DNA from: Diabrotica undecimpunctata | Lineage: Eukaryota; Arthropoda; Insecta; Coleoptera; Chrysomelidae | Direction: 5' to 3' | Assembly: GCF_040954645.1 (NCBI RefSeq) | Contig: NC_092803.1 | Location: forward strand, 66,994,427-67,058,426 | DNA length: 64,000 bases | In this document: positions 12,001 through 26,200 of the stretch, one piece after another | How the letters are laid out: every line of letters begins with the position of its first letter | Numbering within the stretch: position 1 is the stretch's first letter | The notes under the pieces: generated by a model | What the model was told of the DNA's origin: nothing | The model's input: only the letters and a program-made list of their open reading frames with translations | Databases searched by the model: none | Program-made: the position numbers and the translations under genes

Positions 12001-15000
12001 CCATTGCCAACTTCAAAAGGGTCGGTTTGTTCTTCTTCTACTTTTTCTTTTATTTTGTTGTTTTGGTAGAAATTTTGGATCGTTTTGATTATTCCTAAAG
12101 GTATATCTCTTGCGTACAGTAAGTGGATAACGTCTTTTAATTTTACCCGGTCAAATAACTCGTGGACTTCTTAAAGTCCACGAAACATAGATATGCCGAT
12201 TTGTTATATTCTAACGATTTCTCTTGCACTTGCCTCATTATAAATATATCCTTGTTGTTCTTCTGCTACTGTCTAATTTCATCCCTTTTATTTGTTATCA
12301 CTTTGGTTGTTAATTTTAGTGTTGTGTTTAATAAATTAATTCCTCTGTAATTTTACGAACATCGACAAAATTGGTCTGCTGTTCCGGCCAATCCAGATTT
12401 GAACATTTTAACAAAAAAAAAACACAACCTGGTAAAAGTTCTTCCGGGGTTGAAACTACCTGCAAAATGTGGTAATATCTCTGATCCGTTAAAAAAATGA
12501 AGCCTTCTTTTTACAGAGGATATGAAAAACGAAATAATTCTAAGGACAAATAAAAAGATATGGTTATTTCAAGATAAATTAAACAATTCTAATAGAATAG
12601 AACTAAGAGAAATAACAAAGGAAGAATTTAGAGCGTTTCTCGCTATTTTGTATTAGTCTGCAGTTTTCAAGTCACATGATAAGACTTGCAAGAAATATTT
12701 GCAACAAATGGAACGGGACGAGACGTATTCAGATCCATTATGTCTTTGAAAAGAGTATATGTGTTGCTCACATATCTAAGGTTTGTTGACTGAATAGTTA
12801 GTGTAAATATTTTATTGCTTTTGTTTGAGGTTTGATAATGCAGATAATCAAAAAGAACGTAAAATTAATGATCGAACTGCAGCAGTGTCGTGGTTATTTA
12901 AAAGTTTTGTAAAAAATTCTATGGGAAAAATGTGTTATATCGACGAAATGCTGATACAATTTCGCGGTAGATGTAGGTTCCACATGTCATACCTCACGTA
13001 ATAAACCTAGGAAATATGGACTGTACATTATGGCCCTAACAGACGGAAGTACCCACTATTTCTATAATGGCTATATTTACTGTGGTAACGATAGTGATGG
13101 TGTTTCTCTAACACATGAGGAGATATGTTTTATAAAACCAATACAAGCAGTGTTGAGACTGTGACATCCAATTGCTAATTCACACCGAAATGTTACAGCA
13201 GACAATTGATTTTTATCCATAGAAGTCATGGATGCATAAAAAACCGAGCAATGACCTATATTGACACGCTCAAGCGAAACAAAAAGGAAGTACCTATGCA
13301 GTTCCTTCCAAGTCTGAGCAGAGCTGAAGGATCTTCCATTGTGTTAATATCATCAACGCACCATACAGAATGTAAGGACATAGAATCTGATAAACCCAAA
13401 ATCATTTGCTTCTATAATCAAAGGCGGTGTAAATGCACTAGATTAAAAATGTACCACATATTCTACTAACCGGCGAACTAGGCGATGGCCAATGACTTTT
13501 TTTTACAATATTGAATATTGTAGGTGTCAATGCACATTTTACATGTATATTATAAAAACAATTAAGCCTTTTACAAAATTCTTACAAGACAACTTGCTGA
13601 ACCATATCTCAATATAAGACTGTACCATTTTCGATTACATAGGGAGCTTGGCCTGAGTATCAGTAGAATACTAAAGAAAGCTTTACCTAAAGCAGAGAGG
13701 GGATAGTTTAATAATCAGAACCAGAAACGAAAGAGATTTGGTATCTGAGATCTAAAGAATAACAAAAAAAAAACAAAAATGTCATGCAGCAAATGTTCCC
13801 GACCCATGTGCGGCGACTGCAGGGCATATGTTTGCAAGAATTGCATTTAGAAAAATGGTACTTGTAAATTCGTTCGCAGTTTTTGTTGATAATAACATAT
13901 TTTAGTTAGAGAGTTTGTATATTTTAGTTCCTTGTTCTTTATATAAAACGAAAAAATCAAGGAAGAAATAATGATTTTATTTTTTATATTTTGTAACGAG
14001 TTTATGTTCTGCTGTCAGAAAACCTTGAAAAATAAGTTATGTTACATTTTTTTAGCATTTGTCATTATTAATGAAAAGTAAATACAAAATGGTTTTATTA
14101 CTGCATAAATGATTACAAATTATAACGAAATAATGAATTATGTCTTTATTAATTTCACAAAAAAACTCAACAAAAAATGGGGTCCGGTAGACCCCAGGAC
14201 GGAGCTAAAGCTACAATAAACCCCGACGCCAGTTGAAGATTAAACCGTTTTTTTTTGTAGCATGTTTAAGTTAAATACATATTATATTTATATGGGGTTT
14301 CGCCACAATTAATTGTAATGAAAATTACGCTGTTAACAGCGTTGGACGTTATTTTAATTTTAGTATTAAATAATTATAGTAAGTAAAAATTTTGGTTGGA
14401 AAAAATAAAAATTTTAAAATTAATTTACTAGTTTTATTACCACATTAATCTATTTTATTTAATTTACTGCAATTTTAAATTAAGAAAAATAAATTTATGT
14501 ATCTATATCTATGTTAATATAGGTACTTAAATTTTAAAGTAATTTTTTTTTAAATCACAACACATCCCACGGCAAAAAATGTTTCTCTAATTGTTTTAAT
14601 ATTGGTCATTTTCACCAATCAGGGGAACATTTTGAAAAATAAGAAGAAGCTAACACTATTTAATTCATGTTAAGTATTGTATACCATAGTTAAAAAAAAA
14701 TAACCACATAGCAACGTCAAATAAAACACTTAGATTACATATTGATAATGTTAAAGTTTAAAAATCTTGTGACACATGGTCGATGTTAAAGGATTTCACA
14801 GTAAGGAAACATAAAGATCTCTGCTCGAAACTAGGACATTGAAGTCCTACGGAGTTTACCAGCCAACTCTACTTGAGTAGACTAAACAGAAGAAAAATGA
14901 GATAGTAGAATATAGTAGTAAAACTAAATTTTAATACCTATGATATTAGTAAGAAATAAGGTAATACATGCCTTTAGAACGGAAATAGTCGTATTCTCCC

Positions 15001-18000
15001 ATTTATCAGATTGGAAAGTATTTATCAATGCATCATGTTCTCTGGTAGGATGATCCCCTATCGGAGGTTCTTCGCCTAAATCAAGCACCAACTCGGCAGT
15101 GTAAGTATTAAGTCCAAAGAAATCGGTAGTTCCATGAATGTATTCAATTTCTTCTGGTGTAAGTGCTGGAAGACGAGATTCATTTCTTCCTTCCAATTTA
15201 CTACGGATGGCTATTCGGGTTTTTACTATTTCTGGCCAGTCTCCAATATAAATTGGATGAGCATACACTCCAAGCTATAACATAGAATCCAAGTTAAAAA
15301 CAGAAGGTATTATTTATTTCTTATCTACCCTTTACTATATTATATAAAAACAACTTTAGGAAACTATAAATAGAAGAACATAAAAAAATCTGATTGTTTC
15401 AATATGATCGGATATCACGAAATTCTTCTGATATCATTAACAGACAAACGCAACAAGCATCTACTTTTTTTGTATTAAGAAACATTAGGGGTTTACATAT
15501 CAGAGTCTACTCTAATCTTATTACTGTTTCCAGCTATTGTCATTCCTATTAGATTAATATTACAAACTTTTTTATTATTTATTTAAAAAAATGTTATTCC
15601 TTATAAAAATCTGTGCATGATCTAAAACCTAAAATGCAGCCATTAAGGTATAAAATTGTATCATTCCTATATCAGGTATGGCAAAAAATATTAATTTCGC
15701 TCAAGAGTAAAATACATTTATATTTATTATTAAAAGAAATTGACCGCAAATCCTGTGTCCGGATTTAAATTTTGTAAACGATAAAGTATTTAGGTTCCTC
15801 CAATAAGCCTTAGTCATAATATTCATTGAAATCTTTATTTATTGTATCGTTGTTTAGACAATAAACTGATTAGAATTAAGAATTTAGGTAGAAGATATTT
15901 AACACTTTGACTGCCATGTGTACACCTGAATATACACAGTGGCTGAGTTCAAACCGTAAAGATCGTTTGGCCATATGTATTCTACATGAGCACACTTTAC
16001 GTGTATTTCTAATAGGATTTAACTTGGCGTGGCCTGGGGCACACTATTAGCAGTTGAATTATAGTAGATTTTTTATAACTTAAACTAATTAGTTTTGATG
16101 TAAAAGTGTTTATTGTTATTAATAATAGATACAATAGATACAATAATACAGTATAAAATAAAATAATAACACAAATTTTAAATTATACTCAAATGACTAT
16201 TTTGGTAAAATTTTGTGCTTATCAAAAAAACATTCTAAGCAGAGAAATTTTTGGTCACAGACTTGGGATTTAGTGATTAATACTAGTATGTTTACTAGTA
16301 TGACTATATGTTTACTGTTATACTTATTCTTTCTGGTACAGTTTTGTTCTCATTATATGAATAATGAGCATTTACTATGCTTGTTCCAGTAAGTAGTTCA
16401 ACTGCCGCCTTCCTGTACCATATAATGTTCTGGCTAATAGAGGTAGAATAAGACGACAATTGGTCGGATACATCAATGCCACTTTTTGCATTATTATAAG
16501 CCACAATAGCTTTCGGCTTTTTTTTAAGCTCAATTCTACCTGGAACACCAATAAACTTCAGTTTAATTTTGGTGGTAAACATCCGGACATCGGGCTTATC
16601 TTTCCATTTAAAAATGACAATGCCATTTCTCTCTCTTTCTACAATTTCACCTTTCTTCAGTTTGCTTACCAGTGCTTCTTTCGGAATACCTTTCCGATTT
16701 TTTTGTAGTGTTCCTACTAGGTGCGTTTGTCTGCTTTGTAACTTTTCAGCTAGCTCTACGCTGGTGTACCAGTTCTCAGTGTACAATGTGATTCCTTTAT
16801 CGAGACATTCGTCCATAAGTTTAAATACTACTTTAGTTGCCACAGACATGCCATCAATTTTGTCTGCACCACAATAAATTTTGCAGTTATACGTATACCC
16901 CCTATTGAGGCATAGCTTAAAGAGTTTGATTTCAAATTTATGTTTCTTTCCTTTCATATTGGCGAAATTTTAAACGCCCGCGAAAGGGTACCATCGTTTC
17001 ATCTATGCAGATATTTTCGTCAGGTACTATAATCTTTTTAAATTTGGAATTTAGCAGGAACTGAACTTTGTACAGTCTATATTGTACTTGATATAATAAT
17101 TATATCAAGTTATTTGCGAAGTGCCACATACGCAACAAAATTTTAAATCTATTTCGAGACATATATCCTGCCGCTTTTGTCCAGTATAAATCAGACTTTC
17201 TTCAATATTCAGCCAGTTTAGGTTTATGGTCCAGACCTATCCAAATCAGTACCCCCAAATAGCAATACATTTCAGTTACGTCTGTGTCTCTCCATTTATG
17301 CTGTCTTGAAGATGGACCGATGGTTTCTTCAATGACTTTATTCACAATCACCTGATTTGCGATGTTGGTTTGTTCGACAATATTGCTGATAATTTCTTCG
17401 TCTACAAAAAGTCTGAAGTAGGCGAATTCTTCTTCATTTTTCATGTTTAGGGCTTCTTCCGTTAATTCTATATTTTCTTCAAAATTAAAATTTCTCATAT
17501 CGCCAAATACTAATCCCCAATTAGCCCCTGTATTTTCTTCTTTCCCCGAAGAATTTTGATTATCTGACTCGTCGCTATCTGAAACACAAAAAAACCAAAT
17601 GTAACAGCATATCAATAGAATATATAAATTTGCATTTAAATGTATTCGTACATAACATCTTGTGTCATTCGTTCGCACATAAACATGACCTTATTGCCCT
17701 TGTAATGTTCTATCCTCTCTCGCAAGCTCACTGGGATATAATAAAATAATTACAACATAATATTATGTACTTATAACATAAATAACTATTATTTAATTGA
17801 CAAATATGTATAAGTATATAAACTATCAGTTATAGCGCTACATTTATTTATTGATCTTTATTCAAACTTACCCTTAGGCCTTATCCGAGGTCTTTTAGTT
17901 GGTATGTCACTGATGTTCCGTAAACTCTCTGTTTCGTAGTCAGGATCTCCTTCAGACTCATTCTCAAATGGATCATCATTATTATTACTCATATCTTATA

Positions 18001-21000
18001 TTTCATCCCATAATGCATGAAGTCGGACCTGTTCTCTCTCATATGATAACATTTATACACTTATACAATAAAAACTACCTTTAGGAATAAATGAACTGCA
18101 CGATGCAACATTTAGAGTTGAACTAACAAATACAAGCCAACGTCACGCTACGGTTTTAGACAAGATACGACAAGTCTAGACCGTGTATCCGTACTTATAC
18201 GTGGCGTAGAATAAAAAAAATACTTTTCCAGGCCACGTGTATATTTTTCGTACACTATTCAAACTACAAAAAATATAATTAAATTATTTAAGCAATGTAT
18301 CTAAGGTATATTGATAAACAATTTAAATACATTTTTATAAAAAAATTAGTGTGGCACACAGGAACCTTACTTGGTGTGGCAGTCAAAGTGTTAAGAAATA
18401 TAAATGTTTTGTTTGAAATCAAACAATTGACTTTTCTGTTAGTACTACGAAATTGGAGAAACATTGTTCGCGTACGATGGAATAAAATTTATCGGGAGAA
18501 AGCGAATATCTTAAAATTGACAAATGAATTGGATATAAAAAAAAATGAAAGGGGAAAGAAGTGATAGGTAGAAGGTGAAGAGCATCGAAAAATGGTTAAT
18601 AGTTTTTTGAATACCGAAAAATTGCTGGTACACAGTTATAAAGTTCTTGACTAGAGAAAAAGTAGAGTGTCGGTATTTAATTTTTTTTTGTGTTGTTGAA
18701 GTTCATCATAAATAATTTGCCGGAGTGTAGTAGTAAGATTCGGAAGATAATTAGGAAGATAAAGAGTAGTAGATTTAGATCAATTATTTTTGAATAAATA
18801 TTCCAAATATAGACAAATGGTTTTATTTTTTATTTGATAGATTTGGTATATTTTATTAGATTCGGTTTTTTAAGGTTATATTGTTATATAGTCTAGTTAT
18901 CAGAGAAAAAAATGACACTGAACCTCTAAAATTTGTACCAACAAGCTCAATTTTGCTTAAAATGTCAACTATGGGGAACCAAAAAGATGCAAGTTTTCAG
19001 ATGCAAACAACACTTGAAGTCACATACGATTTAAGATGTCAGTTATGCGCGAAATCAATTTGGTAAATAAAATTTATAAATAAATATTTGGTAAATAAAT
19101 AAGATTTATTTGCCAAATAAATTTGGTAAATAAATAAGATTTATTTTAATCAGAGTGATCTGTCGACAAAAATAAAAAGTTGTTTTAAAGGTAAAAGGAA
19201 CAGCTTCCGTATACAATTTTTGCATGTTTGCATGTTGTTGCAAATAAAGTCAGTTTTTATAAAAGTGTAATATAAATAATTTTTTACGATTCTCATAAGA
19301 TTAATGAAATTTAACAATTTTATTGACCAATCACTATGAAATTTTTATTTTTAGAGCCTAATCTTCAAAATCTATAACATAAAATTTCGATTTTGAGTTG
19401 TGGCAACAAATATGAGACATTTGTAATATGCCTGAAAAACGCAGAATTTAAACTTTCATATTACAAACGACTGTCGTTAAACATGTTTAAAACTGCTTCT
19501 TTTCGATTATAAAGTACGGTTTTAAAAACTACACAACTTTAGCTATAAGTTTCGTCTAATTCGGTATTCGTGAAAGTATTTCTCGTGTTGCGAAATTGTT
19601 TGTAGATAATGAGAAAGTTTAAATTCAGCGTCTTTTAGGCAAATTTCAAATGCCTCATATTTATTACCAAAGCTCCAAATCAAAATATCTTAATAGGTTT
19701 TGAACATTAGTATCTAATCTAGAACATCTATTAATGTAAATTACTCAGTAATAGGTCAATGAAATTAATATATTTTATTGATCTCATGAGAATATTGGAA
19801 AAAAATAGCAAAAACCGTGCAACGTTTATTTATTTAACAGTTTTATACAAACTGACTTCATTTGGACCAAAATACAAAAAATGCATACGAAACCTGCACT
19901 ATTCACCCTTAAAACGCATTCTAATTTTTGTCAATACTCTTATCAAAAGATATCGAATGTTTACCGTCGAATTAATACAAATTTTATTTAAAAAAAAATG
20001 AAAGTATGAAAGTATGGTGGTTATCGTGATACCCTTCTTACGTACTGTCCGTCTCCAAATATCTCTGTCTCTGGTTATGTCTTTAAACTCATGCATAGGT
20101 CTTTCTATATTCCTGTATTTATTTGATCTTCGGCTTCTACCTTTCCTTTAATAATAAGTCATTTCATGTTCTTATAACAATTATTTTTATAACAATTAGA
20201 CTAAATTCTATGCTATTGTTTTTATTTTAAAGCTATTAAAGAATCCTTATATAGCCTAAGTCTAAGTTAGTTGAAGTCGATCCATGAGAGTTCACCAAAC
20301 TGTGAAACCGTATATTTTGTCGTTATGCTCATTCGTCTGTCAAATAAATTCATTCGAGAATTTTTTTCAAATCGACTTAGGATTTTATAATATTACTTTT
20401 GAATAATTTCTGGCTGAAGTGTGATGCGATCCAAGTACACAACTAACTACTCACAGCGATGTATATCCACTATACACACAATTTGTCGATAGCTCACTAC
20501 AAGTTTAACCCTAATTAGAGAGCTAAAATACAGAGAGGATAGGTAATACGATATACTAGTAAAAACCAACCTGAAACTGACGGTTTAAGATCTTTTCTAC
20601 TAACCCACCTTGTATCTGAAGGAATACAATACCTTATAATCCTATTACAAGGGTATTTTGAATGGTTACAGATGTGTTACACCAGTGTCTTAGAGTATAT
20701 GATTGAAACATTTTTTTGAACTAAATAAATATATTTTTTAAATTGTACTTATGTAAATTGTATTTTTTAATAAAACTTCTTTATTTTATTCAAAAATAAA
20801 AAGTTTCTTGCCATTTGTAAAAGATACATTTATTTAATTAAGGGGAAAGGCGCCAAATGTCGCCTGGCATAATTTCCAATGTGTTTTAAATGTATCCATT
20901 ATTTTCGAATCCCGAGAAAACTAATAAATATTTTTAAAAAATTTAAACGCAGAATGAAAGATTACATTATTACTGAGGGTAGAAAGTCCCTGAAAACTTC

Positions 21001-23223
21001 TAGAATGTTTATTTTAATATGTTATGTAACAGGGGTGAAAATAAAAGAGAAAATATAGTATAATTTTTAATTAAAAATATTGCATGCAAAAAAACTTTTT
21101 ATTTATTCTAATAAATATTTCATTCTGCCTTTAAATTTTTCAAAAATGCTGTTTAGTTTTCTCAGAATTTGAAAAAAAAAATGGATACATTTAAAACACA
21201 TTGAACATTTTGACAGGCGACATTTTGCGCCTTTCCCCTTTAATACCTTACGATTACAACTATTATTACTTACCTTATATAATTACGATTAGAAAACTAT
21301 TCAAATTCAAAATAAATAGGATCAACTTCGGAATCCGAGTCATCTTGAGGGTTAATAATTAGCGGTTGTGTCTCTACGGTCGCATCAGTTATCTTATCAA
21401 GATCCCACATTTTTTGTTCTTCTTCTATTACATGCCTTACTGCATCTTTCCAGTTTTGTTCTGCAATATGTTGTAAAGACTCGTATAACAATTCACGTAC
21501 AGCTTGTATTTTATATAACGTATTTTTTCTAGCCACATAACTTTTCATTTGTGCCCAAATGAGTTCAATTGGATTTATTTCGTAGTGGTAGGGTGGAAGT
21601 CTAAGGACTGTAATGTTTCGCCTTTCCCCCATTTTGTCAACTACGTATTCCTTGAACTTAGATTTGTGTTGCCGGGCAATTTTTAGAAGTTCTGCTTTTA
21701 CCATTCCATCTTCGTAAGGCAGATACTTATTCCGCAGCCAGTCAAGAATATCCCGTTTCTTCTACGCAGTCGTTGGAAGTCTTTCTACTAGTCGTGAATG
21801 ATAAGGTGCATTATCTAATACTATAATTGAATTTGGTGGTATGTGTTCAATCATCTGCTCAAAATACTCTTCGAAAACATCAGCTGTCATCTCCTCGTGA
21901 TAGTCGTTTGTGCTTTTGGACTGAAATTCCAACAAACCATGCTTAACAAATCCTTTTTCACGGCCAATGTGAGAAATTATTAATCTACTGCCTTTACCAG
22001 AAGGTAGGAATATACCAGTAGACCAACCTTCCATAAAGGCTTGCCTGGAGCTTAATATATTTTTATCTGACCAAATTTTTTTTAGAGTATGACCTGAGTT
22101 TACCCGCGTTTCATCCTGGTAGAAGATGGGCCTTTCTTCAGCCCGGAATTTTCGTATGGATCTTAGATAATTTCTTCTCCAACATATTATCTCCTCCCGG
22201 TCAATCAAAAGTGATTTTCGGTCTGATTTCTCCCACCGGAAATTTAATTCTTTTAAAACTTGCCACAATTGAGTTCGTCCGATATGAGGCAAATCCGGGT
22301 CGGCTCTAATTTCTTGTAAAATTTTGTTAAGGTTTGGTATTTCTTTTTTGAAAAAAAAAATCCATGAATTTTCCTTCGAATACCATTTTTGGCAAATTCA
22401 TCAATTTCAATAGGCTTTTTCCCTCTCTTTAAGTGTTCGTTTGTGTTTGGGTTAGCTATACCGTGTTTTTTTCTTTCTGATAGGAACCTATATATAGTTG
22501 ACTCTCCTACGCCAGTCATGTTGGCACAACTTTCGACTATGTTGTGAACAGTGTTTGTGGGATTCTGAGAAACCAGAGCATCGTGAACATTCAGGACAAT
22601 AGTCTTCTCTCTTGGTGAATAGACAGACTTACTGACTGTACGCAACAGTACCGGTGTAAAACTTCATGATGTTGATGATGAAGCCATCACAAACAATCCA
22701 ACAAAACGAGCACGAGCGAAAGGTACGTATATGTTCGTAGGTATATGGAATAAAAAATCACTCACGCACTGCATATAATTCGCAAAAGAAATATTCGAGA
22801 CGCTAATTACTGCCGTAGACGCGGACACACCGACGAGCCGTAAATTACATGCGATCAAAAACGTACTAAACAAAAAATTGTTTTCGTTCGTAATAACTTC
22901 ACCCTTTTAAGTTAAGTTTCGAATATAAACTGAACAAACGGGGCACGTGGCCAAAGCATACCCATTATATTATTAAAAATCTGGGGAATTCCATCCTAAT
23001 TATCTTGCAACAAATAGTACCTTCGGATATGAATTCCAGGTTTTCTAGGAAAGTGATTAAATGCGAAGATTAGTATTGAAATATCCAAAGAGATAAGGTA
23101 TTCTTATTTACAAAATTGTTAATGGTTAAATTCTTATTTTTATTAATATAATATAATTACATAACATTAGCCGTGAAAGTTTTAATTGTTTTTTTGCTAA
23201 ATATATTAGTATTAAAATATTAT

Positions 23224-23267
<44 letters not shown>

Positions 23268-26200
23268 CAGTATTAAAAAATATTATATTATTATTTAATG
23301 AATAAACACCTCAGGAACGCCTATGGTTTACGACCTTTTTATGAGTTTGAGGCACATTTCGTGCTCTCAACAATTTATGAACAGAGAATAGCCCGCTGAA
23401 CTCTCGAGCTGTCCATTTGTTCCAAACCTATCAAAAATAATAACCTGGAATCCTAACCTAACTTGTCAAAAATATTAAAAAATGTATTTTAAAATTACCG
23501 AAGCAAACAATTGTCTATATTAATTTTCAAGAATTAACAGTAATTAAATTTACTTACTTCAAATTGCTGTGCTCTATCAGCGGCTTCGATATCTTTCGTA
23601 TTGTCACTTCCAGGTAGAAGGGCATTTGTGTTAAAGGACATAGATAGTTTTCCTGAAATACCGGTACAATATAAGTAACACCGGCTAAGAATGTCATTTG
23701 AAGTTTATGAAATAAAGTAAAAATTTAATTCATAAATTAGTTTAATGGTTACAATATTTATGTATTGTAATTAAACGCGGGTATTACCTTTTTGTTTATT
23801 TCTAAACTCTTCATCGTAGATATGGTAAGCTCTAGCATGAGCTTTAAGAAGATTGCGTACACACTGATACTCCAAAATTCCTTCTGACTTAATAAAAGGT
23901 GGCATATTCCCTGTACCATAACCATAATGACATACTTCCATAGGTTCATTTATCGTGATCCATAACTTTACATCATCTCCAAAAAGTCTATAGGCAACCC
24001 TTGCATAATTTCCAAACCAGTCGACTATAGATTCGTTTAGGAACCCTCCCATATCTTGAAGTTTCTGAGGAAGATCATTATGCAAGAGAGTCACCATAGG
24101 TTGGATACCTACTATTTTAAGTTCTTTGATTAAATTTTTATAATAGTTAACACCAGCTTCGTTGATGTTGTCATCAAAACCTACGAACAACATAAAAAGT
24201 AAATGTAGCAGAGTGGATTGGTTGCCAAATATCTCTAATTTAAACAACTTGGCATGAAGAGCTAAAAGTGTTAGTTCTTTAATCAATTAATAATTTCATT
24301 TTACCTGTGGGTAAAATTCTTGACCACGAAATAGAAAATCTGTAGTGATCCACATCTAAGTTGTTCAAAATATCCACGTCCTGTTTAATACGATTGTAAG
24401 AGTCACATGCCACATCGCCATTTGAATGATCCAAAATGATATTTGGATTTGTGTGAGTTAGATTATCCCAGACGTTTTCCCCTTTTCCATCTTGATTCCA
24501 TCCTCCTGAAAACAGCACCAAAATATTTAACATTTTAAAGTGACTCAAAATAATTTTATAGAAAATTGAAAAATTCTAATGAAGTAAAATGAAAAATAAA
24601 ACCAACTCCATATACGAAAGAACACAGAAAAATATTCTGTTTGTTAAATAAACTCTAAAAACTAAACAATCATTTGTTATAAAGAAAATAAACCATACGA
24701 TATTCTATAGAAATATAAATATAGAAACAGAAAGAAACTTTAAGACCACTACATTAAAATTAGTCTTTGACAGATTCCAGTTATCCAAACGTACCTGACA
24801 TGGAAAAATGCAATAACTGTCATTAAAAAAACAGACAGCAACACTGGGGAAAAAAAAGAAGCAGCCCTCATTTTACTTTGCGAAATAAGATAATTGTGAC
24901 AGGTGTTTAGAGCGACCAGATAAAGTAAGTGTTTGTTTTCTGACTGCATATTGGATTTAAAGAGAGGTCAAACTTATTTATCATTTTTTTAATATCTCTC
25001 TAACGTCTTTATTTTTCCCTTTCCTTTTATACCAAATTCTATCTATTCTTATCGGTATGGTATATTTGAATCAATTTATGTTGTTATTCAAATATCCCCA
25101 ATACTAGATTTATATAACCACGTCTCAAAGCCCACCGTTATGTCATTCAAAACACTTGAGCCGCTGGTTTGCAAGATGAACATACGTGCACCTGGATTTC
25201 TTCTTTTCGCTTTTACTTCCTCTCCTACCCTTCCAGGCGAAGTTATGTTACAAGAATGTACCAACACAACTAACTAGTTAATAGCAGGTCAGAGACACAT
25301 CATCTTTAATTAACTCCAACAAGCCCAAAAAGATTAATATCAATGTGAGGGTACAACAACACCTTTAAGAATAACATATTAAAACATGACTAATACCTTT
25401 AAGACCGAGGCCAAATAACTTATCTGTCAAATTGTTATTACCACCCGCCGCCAATTATTATAAGCATAAATAGATTAGGATCATTCATAATTTTCATTTT
25501 AGAATTTTTTGAAAATGCAATTACTAAAAAGTTTTTGTTTGCCGGGATGATAATATAAATATTCAAAATATTCTTTATCGCCTCATTCATTCATCCCACA
25601 GTGGTAGAATTTTCTAGATAAACTTCTTATGTAAACAGGGGCATTACTCGACATTTATACAGCGTTTAAATTCGCGTTTTTACACTTAGTTACTGATAAT
25701 GATCACCTTTTTATTACTTTGACTTTCTTCTTGTTCCTCTTTATAAGCAATTCTGCTTGTTCATTGGCGGATTAGTACCTCTATGGAAGGTTGTCACTCC
25801 ATCTTTTGCGCGGTCGTCCCATACCTTTGCCGATTGGTGACTTATCTCTTGCTATTTTGACAACACTGGTCTCATTCATTCTGCTCATGTGGTTATTTCA
25901 TTCTTTTTTTATATTTCGTATCCATTCATTTATACACTGTACGTTATATTTTTTTCTAATATTTTTACTTTTCTTTCGATCTCTCAGCCTATTTCCTGTA
26001 ATTCTTCTCAGTACTCTCATCTCTGCCGTTTCCAGTAGCCTTTGGGTTGTGGCTGTGTCGGGTCTTGTTTTTGAGGCATATGTCATTATTGGTCTTACAC
26101 TGGCTTTATAAATTCTTCATTTCTTCTCAGTGTTAATGTGTCTATTTCGCAATAGTGTTATTAAGGCACCCTGCCAGTCTATTTGCTTTTTGTACTTGAT

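Noticed and set aside
14966..14972. Canonical GT donor (GTATTA) for GH1 exon 6
   Set aside because: It would add one base and shift the frame against exon 7, and breaks the family pattern at SVLK-VIPK.
18295..18564. 89-codon plus-strand frame over the piggyBac right end
   Set aside because: It crosses the TIR and TTAA boundary at 18377-18394, so it cannot be a real gene.
24749..24949. Minus-strand frame with a hydrophobic run ([20 protein letters not shown]) just upstream of GH1 exon 3, considered as the signal-peptide exon
   Set aside because: It lies downstream of exon 2 in transcription order, has no donor in the needed phase, and exon 1 at 45141-45175 fits phase and length exactly.
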